DNA from: Paenibacillus xylanilyticus
GTDB taxonomy: Bacteria > Bacillota > Bacilli > Paenibacillales > Paenibacillaceae
Length of the DNA stretch: 59,966 nucleotides
NCBI RefSeq assembly: GCF_013359935.1
Contig: NZ_JABMCB010000142.1
Span: forward strand, 1 to 59,966
Reading direction: 5' to 3'
Below the pieces are notes generated by a model, which was not told the DNA's origin, did no database searches, and saw only the letters and a list, made by a program, of their open reading frames with translations. The stretch's first letter is position 1; the number at the start of each line of letters is the position of its first letter. Made by a program: the position numbers and the translations under genes. This document shows, in pieces, positions 54,362 through 59,966 of this stretch.

Positions 54362-54955
54362 ATGGATTACTTAGTCCCAAAGACAGAAGAGTTGATACAG
54401 AATATTGAAGCCATCGTGGAGGATGCCAAAAAAGGAAATAAGGATGCTTTTGTTGTCATCATTCGTGAGTTTGAGCGTCAAATCTATACTTATTGTTATT
54501 ACATTTTGAAAAATCGTGAGGAAGCTGAAGATGCATTACAAGAGGTCTTTATAAAGGTGTATCGGTCGATCCATAAATATGAACAACAGGTTTCATTCAA
54601 ATCATGGTTGTACAAAGTGGCTTACTACCATTGCTTGGATATGTCCAGAAAGACAATTCGGCTAAAGAGAAAGACCCTATCACTCCAAAATGAGCTTCAG
54701 TTGATGGAAGAGCATCGCCAAAGCGCAAATGTAGCTGAGGTAGAAGAACTGCTTATGAATTTGAAGAGAGAAGAGAAGAATCTCGTGCTGCTGAGAGCAG
54801 TAGAACAATACAGTTTCGAGGAAATTGGACAAATCATGGACTGCAAACCAGCAACGCTGCGCAAGAAATATGAACGAGTTAGGCGAAAATTAATTCAACA
54901 AAAAAAGATTAAGGGAGGGGTAACCCATGAACAACAAATGCTCAGAACTCAATGA
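54362..54955 (+). CDS. ECF RNA polymerase sigma factor
   Basis: 197 residues. Region 2: FVVIIREFERQIYTYCYYILKNREEAEDALQEVFIKVYRSIHKYEQQVSFKSWLYKVAYYHCLD. Region 4: LLRAVEQYSFEEIGQIMDCKPATLRKKYERVRRKL. GGGAGGTG precedes ATG. The last 29 nt overlap the DUF4179 gene, a coupled sigma/anti-sigma arrangement. Probably responds to envelope stress. Confidence 0.9.
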   Translation: MDYLVPKTEELIQNIEAIVEDAKKGNKDAFVVIIREFERQIYTYCYYILKNREEAEDALQEVFIKVYRSIHKYEQQVSFKSWLYKVAYYHCLDMSRKTIRLKRKTLSLQNELQLMEEHRQSANVAEVEELLMNLKREEKNLVLLRAVEQYSFEEIGQIMDCKPATLRKKYERVRRKLIQQKKIKGGVTHEQQMLRTQ

Positions 54956-56129
54956 AGAAGAGCAAATATTACAAATTAGAAGAACGGTAAAACAGATTAA
55001 GATGCCGCAAGAAAGCTATGCTAATCAAATTATGGAGAGGTTGGATCGTATGGAAAACAGAAGGAGAAGAGAACCCGTTCAAAGAGGAAGCTGGAAAAAG
55101 AAGACGCTTGTTAGCATGACATCTGCAGCTATGCTTGGGGTGCTGGTGATGGGTAGCGGCTTCGTGTCGCCTGTTATGGCAGATGCCTTGAAAAACGTAC
55201 CTTGGATCGGTAACGTATTCGAATATAATGCTGACAGCAGCTTGAAACAAGCCAGCACAACTGGGCTGACGACGTTGCCGAACCTAACCGTAACCAAGAA
55301 TGGGGTAACATTAAGCATTAAAGAAGTGATGTTCGATGGAACGCGGCTTGCTTTTGCCATTGAACGTCAGGGTATTGATGACGAAAATATGATTTCACTC
55401 TATCCGCCCGAAGGAGCTACCGACGAAAATGGAAAGCTTATTCCGACCACACCCATAGAGCTGCAAAATAAAGGTTATCTCGCGATACCAGATATCGAAA
55501 TTGAAGAGCATAGCAAGTTTTTTGGAAGTTTCACTGACTATGTAGGCAAGACGCCAGATGGACAAAACATACCAAACATGGCTATGTATGAAATAACGAA
55601 GGGATTGACGGAGAAAAATCTTCCTGAAAGTTTTGATATGACAGTAAAGCTGAATGTAAGTGGAATTCAGGAGCCGTTTGAGTTTGTCGTACCAGTCAAA
55701 AACTTGGCGAAAGATTCTATTGTTCTTCATCCCAATCAAACGCAAAGCAACGGAGAGTTCAGCTACACAGTCAGTCAGGTAGATCTGACTTCGGTAACCA
55801 CGCGTTTGGTTCTGGACAGTGAAGGGAAAGTACCTGAAACACCGGAACAGACTGGTGATTTAAGTGCAACCAAAATGTACTACGACATCGTGGATCAAGA
55901 CGGGAATCAGGTACAGCAGAATATAGTTGGCTACTTCCATAGCAGCCCAGGCACCAAATATCATGAAGACGAGACATACAAGCCGTTTGGCAAAACACCA
56001 AAATCCATCACTATCAAACCGTACACGCTGACCGTGAAAAAAGATTGGAGCGTGGTTTCAGATCACGAGGGACAGTCGATTAAAACCTATCACAAAGATC
56101 TGGAAATGACGATCCCGATTGTTCAATAA
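54927..56129 (+). CDS. DUF4179-domain putative anti-sigma factor
   Basis: 400 residues. A short cytosolic N-terminus with a Lys/Arg-rich stretch, one membrane helix (TSAAMLGVLVMGSGFVSPVMA), then DALKNVPWIGNVFEYNADSSLKQAS, the start of DUF4179, and a long extracellular beta domain. These proteins pair with ECF sigma factors. GGGAGGGG precedes its ATG, inside the sigma gene. Confidence 0.85.
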   Translation: MNNKCSELNEEEQILQIRRTVKQIKMPQESYANQIMERLDRMENRRRREPVQRGSWKKKTLVSMTSAAMLGVLVMGSGFVSPVMADALKNVPWIGNVFEYNADSSLKQASTTGLTTLPNLTVTKNGVTLSIKEVMFDGTRLAFAIERQGIDDENMISLYPPEGATDENGKLIPTTPIELQNKGYLAIPDIEIEEHSKFFGSFTDYVGKTPDGQNIPNMAMYEITKGLTEKNLPESFDMTVKLNVSGIQEPFEFVVPVKNLAKDSIVLHPNQTQSNGEFSYTVSQVDLTSVTTRLVLDSEGKVPETPEQTGDLSATKMYYDIVDQDGNQVQQNIVGYFHSSPGTKYHEDETYKPFGKTPKSITIKPYTLTVKKDWSVVSDHEGQSIKTYHKDLEMTIPIVQ

Positions 56130-56251
56130 TAGGATTGGTTTGAGGTGATTCTAACCCTGTAGGAGTATGAAAAATTATTATTTGTCACAATCGACGAGTT
56201 CATGATCGTTATATAGGTGTAAAACAAATTAAACAATATGGAGGGAACATA

Positions 56252-57109
56252 ATGAAAAAGGTTTACAAAGTACTAAGCTCTGTAGCGTTAGCAGGAATCA
56301 TTGGTGCCACTACGTTGGGATATTCTCAAACACCGACAAGTGCAGCCAGTGTCGATAAAACGGTCTCTGCAACTGAAAAAGCTGCAACAACTGCACCTGC
56401 TGCGGCAGTCAAGAAAGCTGAGCAAACATTAAAGAAAATAACAGGCACTGCCTATAAACTTGACCAAAGTGATTTCTTAGGTGGGACGGAATGGTCCTAT
56501 TCCGTTAAAAAATCCCCTAATAGCTATGTTCTTATTGATGCAAAAGGGAAAATTAGTAGTGCTAGCATCAGCACTGGTAAAATGACCTACCACATCCAAG
56601 AGGACAAGCTCAGTCACACTTCCGAGTCAATCCAGCTGGAAACGGTAGACTCTTCAGTACAACGTGCTGTGGATGCTGTTTTCGATAAGATGGAAGGTGT
56701 GGAGCAAGGCAAGCTGAGCGGTGTCTCTCTTATTAAAAAAGGTGCTAAGCAAGTGTATGAGTTCATGTTCGTGGACGGTGAATTCGGGACGTGGATCGAG
56801 ATCGACAAAAAGACTCTAAATGTTCAAAGTGTAAACGCTAGAGCCTTGGCAGATGATCTGTTTGAGAAGGATCAGGAGGTAATTGATAAATATGAAAAAA
56901 GCATCAAAGCCCTCACCGAAAAGGAGCTACTAGCACAAGCAGCAGAACAGGCCGAAGCTTGGCTTGGTGTGGATCTGACCGGATACAAAGCAACAAAGGG
57001 TGCTTTCCCATCTGACCGCGTTGTTTTTGAGAAAAAAGGAGCCCCTACCATTGTAGGTAACTTCAATTCAGACGGTCTGTTCTACTCCATTGGAGTGAAA
57101 TACCTATAA
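56252..57109 (+). CDS. Secreted YcdB/PepSY-like protein
   Basis: 285 residues with signal peptide MKKVYKVLSSVALAGIIGATTLGYSQTPTSA-A. An Ala/Thr/Lys-rich linker leads into two half-similar alpha/beta units (KKAEQTLKKITGTAYKL ... and ...QAAEQAEAWLGVDLTGYKATKGAF), each ending in beta strands; this resembles the paired YcdB/PepSY architecture. It directly follows the sigma/DUF4179 pair and is a plausible target of that sigma. GGAGGGAAC precedes ATG. Confidence 0.75.
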   Translation: MKKVYKVLSSVALAGIIGATTLGYSQTPTSAASVDKTVSATEKAATTAPAAAVKKAEQTLKKITGTAYKLDQSDFLGGTEWSYSVKKSPNSYVLIDAKGKISSASISTGKMTYHIQEDKLSHTSESIQLETVDSSVQRAVDAVFDKMEGVEQGKLSGVSLIKKGAKQVYEFMFVDGEFGTWIEIDKKTLNVQSVNARALADDLFEKDQEVIDKYEKSIKALTEKELLAQAAEQAEAWLGVDLTGYKATKGAFPSDRVVFEKKGAPTIVGNFNSDGLFYSIGVKYL

Positions 57110-57139
57110 TCCTGAAATTTTTCAATACGTGAAGTGTCC

Positions 57140-57156
57140 ATGGGGACTAACCCCAT
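57140..57156. terminator. Hairpin after the secreted protein gene
   Basis: ATGGGG-ACTAA-CCCCAT; no T run directly after it. Confidence 0.4.
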
Positions 57157-57171
57157 AACGTGAGAAAAATG

Positions 57172-57235
57172 AAAACACCTTCAAGAAAATGTAGCCATGT
57201 CCTGAGATTTGGAGACAATTTTGGAGGTGTTTTTT
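57172..57235 (+). promoter_or_regulatory. Stem that sequesters a ribosome site
   Basis: AAAACACCT (57172-57180) pairs perfectly with AGGTGTTTT (57225-57233), extended by AAAAT/ATTTT. The GGAGGTG ribosome site of the next small gene lies inside the right arm, so folding would block its translation. Confidence 0.45.
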
Positions 57236-57237
57236 CT

Positions 57238-57399
57238 ATGGCAGTAAAAATCAACCTTATTTTTGACGGAAATGACAAAGAGAGGTTGATGGTAAAAAGA
57301 CCAACCTCCCTTGAAATCCCTAAAGCCATAGAGGTCATGTACTCTAGAGGTAGATCTCTTGAAGCAGACGAGATGTTTTACTCTGTTTTGTCCTTATGA
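57238..57399 (+). CDS. 53-residue hypothetical protein
   Basis: ATG 57238 lies 8 nt after GGAGGTG. A short beta N-terminus (MAVKINLIFDG) and a helical remainder (SLEIPKAIEVMYSRGRSLEADEMFYSVLSL). Unrecognised. Expression is probably controlled by the stem that covers its ribosome site. A longer GTG form (57160) is possible but has no ribosome site. Confidence 0.5.
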   Translation: MAVKINLIFDGNDKERLMVKRPTSLEIPKAIEVMYSRGRSLEADEMFYSVLSL

Positions 57400-57423
57400 T
57401 GAATCTATATAACTGGTGTCGAG

Positions 57424-57495
57424 GGACAAGAACATGGTCCTATTGAAGTGGCTATTTTAGCGGCTTTTTTACTATACCGGTACAAGTTCTTGTCC
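57424..57495. repeat. GGACAAGAAC inverted repeat element
   Basis: GGACAAGAAC (57424-57433) and GTTCTTGTCC (57486-57495) are perfect 10-bp inverted repeats around an internal TGGCTATTTTAGCGGC-T6 terminator-like hairpin. Same core as 38323 and 39161. Confidence 0.6.
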
Positions 57496-57507
57496 TTCAT
57501 TTCATTC

Positions 57508-57527
57508 AACTAACGGGCAGGTTAGTT
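57508..57527 (+). repeat. Dispersed attC-like repeat, copy K (right half)
   Basis: AACTAAC-GGGCAG-GTTAGTT, identical to copy F over these 20 bases. Confidence 0.75.
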
Positions 57528-57714
57528 TTAATACTACGGCGTGAAGTAGTTAGCCGATTGATGCTACGATGGTGAAATATAACTTAAATAAAATATTGAT
57601 TCAAATGAACGTTAATCCGAATTGACATGATATATTATTTGTAAAATTTATTAGCCGTATAATTTTACAATTATATATCGTCTTATATATAAGAGAAGTT
57701 TTAGGAGGGAATCA

Positions 57715-58680
57715 ATGAGTATGAGTGACGACTTATTATCAATTAGTAAGCAGATGCAACAAATTAATTATGCTTTTAACAAGGTTATTCAACCTTATCG
57801 AAGTACACTCTGGAATTATTGTTTGAAATTAACGGGTTCACCTTGGGATGCTGAGGATTTGCTACAGGAAACATTATTAAAATCCTTTTCATCCCTTAGT
57901 AGAGTTGAGCAAGCGTTAAATCCCAAAAGTTATATATTTCGAATTGCAACCAATACCTGGATGGATAGCATTAGAAAGAATAAATTAGAGACAGTGGAGA
58001 TTCACCCTGAGAACACTTATGCAGAGAAGTCTGTGTCTTATAGCGACTTATACGATGCAATAGACACAATGGTACAAGTACTACCGCCTAAACAAACTTC
58101 AGTCCTATTATTAGTTGATATATACAATTTTACTGCAAAAGAGGTAGCTGAAATTATTGCTTCTACCGAGGGAGCTGTATATTCTTTGTTGCAAAGAGCG
58201 AGAAATAACATGAAGAAATTGCATAGTCAACATAATAAAGAAGATGAGTTAAAGCACATTCCCTTGTCTGGGGAGAAAAAACAAGTAATAAAGGAATATA
58301 TGGACTCGTTTGTTAATGGAGACTTTCAAGCCATTGGAACAATGTTAGCGGAATATGCAACAAATGAGGTAGTTGGCAGGGGATTGGATATCGGAAAAGA
58401 TCAGATTCGTAAAAACTCAATGGGAGACTGGGCAAGCGGTGGCACGAAACAGAATTTATCCTCCAGTTATATTGAACTTTGGGGAAAAGGAGCCATCGTT
58501 TTTACTAAAGAAACGGAAAGCGGCCCTGTCTTGTGGGATATAACTACAGTTGAAATTAATGATAACTACATTGTTAAACATCGAAGTTATTATTTTTGTA
58601 AAGATCTTCTTCTATGGGCCGCAAATAAGCTCCAAATAAAAATGGATGAAGATAAAGATTTATACGGATATAACTGGTAG
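57715..58680 (+). CDS. ECF sigma factor with SnoaL-like C-terminal domain
   Basis: 321 residues from ATG 57715, 5 nt after AGGAGGG. Sigma regions 2 (YRSTLWNYCLKLTGSPWDAEDLLQETLLKSFSSL) and 4 (LPPKQTSVLLLVDIYNFTAKEVAEIIASTEGAVYSLLQRARNNMKKL). The last 130 residues form an NTF2/SnoaL-like domain (EYMDSFVNGDFQAIGTMLAEYA ...), as in ECF41/SigJ-type factors where the fused domain modulates activity in place of a separate anti-sigma. It lies between repeat copies K and L, the last fully bounded unit. Confidence 0.85.
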   Translation: MSMSDDLLSISKQMQQINYAFNKVIQPYRSTLWNYCLKLTGSPWDAEDLLQETLLKSFSSLSRVEQALNPKSYIFRIATNTWMDSIRKNKLETVEIHPENTYAEKSVSYSDLYDAIDTMVQVLPPKQTSVLLLVDIYNFTAKEVAEIIASTEGAVYSLLQRARNNMKKLHSQHNKEDELKHIPLSGEKKQVIKEYMDSFVNGDFQAIGTMLAEYATNEVVGRGLDIGKDQIRKNSMGDWASGGTKQNLSSSYIELWGKGAIVFTKETESGPVLWDITTVEINDNYIVKHRSYYFCKDLLLWAANKLQIKMDEDKDLYGYNW

Positions 58681-58731
58681 AATAGGTCCAACAATTATAA
58701 TGAGAAAGTTAATTAATAATACATGATATTA

Positions 58732-58820
58732 AGCTAACGGGAAACGTTAGCACAATAAATAATAAGAAGGCAGCTGGTCTTTGTGATCAGCTGCCTTGTT
58801 CAGTTAACGGGCAGTGTACT
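58732..58820 (+). repeat. Dispersed attC-like repeat, copy L (full, with compensatory changes)
   Basis: Left hairpin GCTAACG-GGAAA-CGTTAGC (outer pair changed from A-T to G-C), central stem AAGGCAGCTG/CAGCTGCCTT (inner A-T changed to G-C), inner GTTAACGGGCAG, right box degenerate (TGTACT). Confidence 0.85.
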
Positions 58821-58889
58821 CAATAGATTGATGACTCTTGTATACATATGACCCTTCAGAACGTTGTAAAGATTGAAGGGAGGTTGGAA

Positions 58890-59384
58890 GTGGATAATGA
58901 GCGGATGTTGCAGCTAATGCAGAATAAAATGAAGCATATTCAGCAGTACTTGATTCGCTTGGGAGCGAGCAGGGCTGACGCCGAAGATATTATTCAGGAC
59001 ACGGTATATAAAGGGCTCCTTTATCTTGATTCCATCGTGCCAGAAAAGTTCTCAGCCTGGCTATACCGGGTAGCGCTCAATCGATACTATGATATGCTTC
59101 GCAAGCGAAAAAGAATTGAGTGGTTGGATCAAGAGCCAACCGTGGAAGGTAGTGAAATCCCGGAGGAAATCCTGTTGCGTAAGGAACGGAGAGAAGAGAT
59201 TGAGCATGTGATGGATGCACTGAATCCAATCTATAAGCAGTTGCTCATTTTGAAATACGAGCTTAATTTCAGTTATCGAGAAATCTCCGATCTGGTAGGT
59301 ATGCGAGAGGAGATGGTAAAGACATATTTATTTCGGGCGCGCAAGCAATTTCAGAAAAAGTATGGAGGATTATACGATGAATGA
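58890..59384 (+). CDS. ECF RNA polymerase sigma factor
   Basis: 164 residues from GTG 58890, 6 nt after GGGAGG; the upstream in-frame ATG 58848 lacks a ribosome site. Region 2: HIQQYLIRLGASRADAEDIIQDTVYKGLLYLDSIVPEKFSAWLYRVALNRYYDMLRK. Region 4: ALNPIYKQLLILKYELNFSYREISDLVGMREEMVKTYLFRARKQFQKKY. The overlap with the next gene marks a sigma/anti-sigma pair. Confidence 0.9.
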   Translation: MDNERMLQLMQNKMKHIQQYLIRLGASRADAEDIIQDTVYKGLLYLDSIVPEKFSAWLYRVALNRYYDMLRKRKRIEWLDQEPTVEGSEIPEEILLRKERREEIEHVMDALNPIYKQLLILKYELNFSYREISDLVGMREEMVKTYLFRARKQFQKKYGGLYDE

Positions 59385-59966
59385 TGAAAAGTCAAACTTT
59401 GATGATGGAGCTGAGCTGTCGTTACTAGTTAGAAGGGCACGACGTCGAACGATTTTAAGAAACATTAGTATTTCGTTTGCAATTACGCTATTTATTCTTA
59501 CCGGAGGGTGGTTTTTAAATTTACAATTGCAGTACAGAAGTTCAGACAATGCGCTGCGTGACATTGAGAAGCTCAAAGCAATCAGTGGTCCCAACGAGTA
59601 TGTTTTAGGTTCTCAATTTGACTACGGCTTTCTTCATGGAACCCTTGACTATCGAACGTATAAGCTTGTAGAGGGAGTACCGGTCATCTGGGGTGAGGAA
59701 ACATACGAATTTAGTTCATGGGGTAGTTTTTCACGCCCACCTGGAGATTATTCTGACTTGCAACTTCCAGACCCGGTCATGAAAGAAAAGGGATTTAAGT
59801 ATGAAAGACCCTTTAATCGCTACAATGGTGAACGGGAGATGATGTTCTACCTTCCACTTGTGAAGTACGAGAACTATCTTAACGAGCTTCCAAAGCTTAA
59901 TGAGATGGATGAACAGAAGTTGGTTGAGTTGGGTATCTCCCTCGACACGAATTATACTGTAAAGCA
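59377..59966 (+). CDS. Membrane anti-sigma factor (Sigma_reg_N type), cut by window edge
   Basis: At least 196 residues, running off the right end. ATG 59377, preceded by GGAGG, overlaps the sigma stop by 8 nt. Acidic N-terminus, basic patch VRRARRRTILRN, membrane helix ISISFAITLFILTGGWFLNLQLQY, then an extracellular domain (GSQFDYGFLHGTLDYRTYKLVEGVPVIWGEETYEFSSWG). This fits the sigma-regulator family (PF13800/PF13791) that pairs with ECF factors. Confidence 0.8.
   Translation, partial: MNDEKSNFDDGAELSLLVRRARRRTILRNISISFAITLFILTGGWFLNLQLQYRSSDNALRDIEKLKAISGPNEYVLGSQFDYGFLHGTLDYRTYKLVEGVPVIWGEETYEFSSWGSFSRPPGDYSDLQLPDPVMKEKGFKYERPFNRYNGEREMMFYLPLVKYENYLNELPKLNEMDEQKLVELGISLDTNYTVK

Overview
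The window looks like the chromosome of a Paenibacillus-type Firmicute. The evidence is strong AGGAGG ribosome sites, TTG and GTG starts, a YesM/YesN-type sensor-regulator pair beside a sugar ABC importer, an S-layer-anchored glycosidase, several ECF sigma factors and CarD-type regulators. No rRNA or tRNA genes were seen, so the genus is inferred from gene content and style.

Region 1 (about 0.9-12.3 kb) is an unusual block of paralogues of core DNA and transcription genes: CarD and endonuclease III on the minus strand, then GyrA, a small protein, a shortened UvrA, a small beta-barrel/coiled-coil protein, RecA, a group-2 sigma-70 factor, a second CarD, and two more small proteins. Several members depart from the housekeeping form at key positions: GyrA has Val84 in the quinolone pocket, UvrA has lost most of a linker in its first signature domain, and the sigma factor has changed promoter-reading residues. 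Two of the block's promoters share an unusual double-TTGACA layout. Fragments of a second, decayed copy of block genes lie at 26.4 kb and 28.9 kb.

Region 2 (13.0-25.7 kb) is a complete glycan-use locus: a surface GH3 enzyme with SLH repeats, a two-component system, a lipoprotein plus two permeases, and a GH78-like rhamnosidase. TGCAC motifs in front of both the GH3 gene and the transporter operon are candidate regulator sites.

Region 3 (25.9-29.9 kb) is a decayed stretch with broken genes (erythromycin-esterase-like, UvrA, a small block protein, TetR) around one intact Old Yellow Enzyme.

Region 4 (29.9-42.4 kb, resumed at 57.5-58.8 kb) is a set of small accessory genes separated by a dispersed structured repeat, always in the same orientation and often starting within a few bases of a stop codon. 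The repeat has outer boxes AACTAAC/GTTAGTT, inner boxes and a central hairpin, an architecture resembling integron attC sites. No integrase is visible. The cargo includes decayed immunity genes (Imm11-like, Imm8-like), a HicB-like antitoxin, a toxin-tail remnant, an arsenic-type resistance group (ArsN1-like acetyltransferase, Cys-pair MarR, two flavoproteins, phosphatase), ECF sigma/anti-sigma pairs and a YhaM-like HD protein.

Region 5 (42.4-57.4 kb) is more ordinary: broken LacI and response-regulator genes, a PAF-acetylhydrolase-like enzyme, a sensor kinase, a TetR/DHA2 efflux locus, a tyrosine phosphatase, an AhpD-like protein, a secreted beta-propeller, an ECF sigma/DUF4179 pair and secreted proteins. 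The window ends inside an anti-sigma gene.

Regions 3-5 contain many frameshifts, in at least eight genes. These may be real decay or, in part, assembly errors, and are flagged individually.
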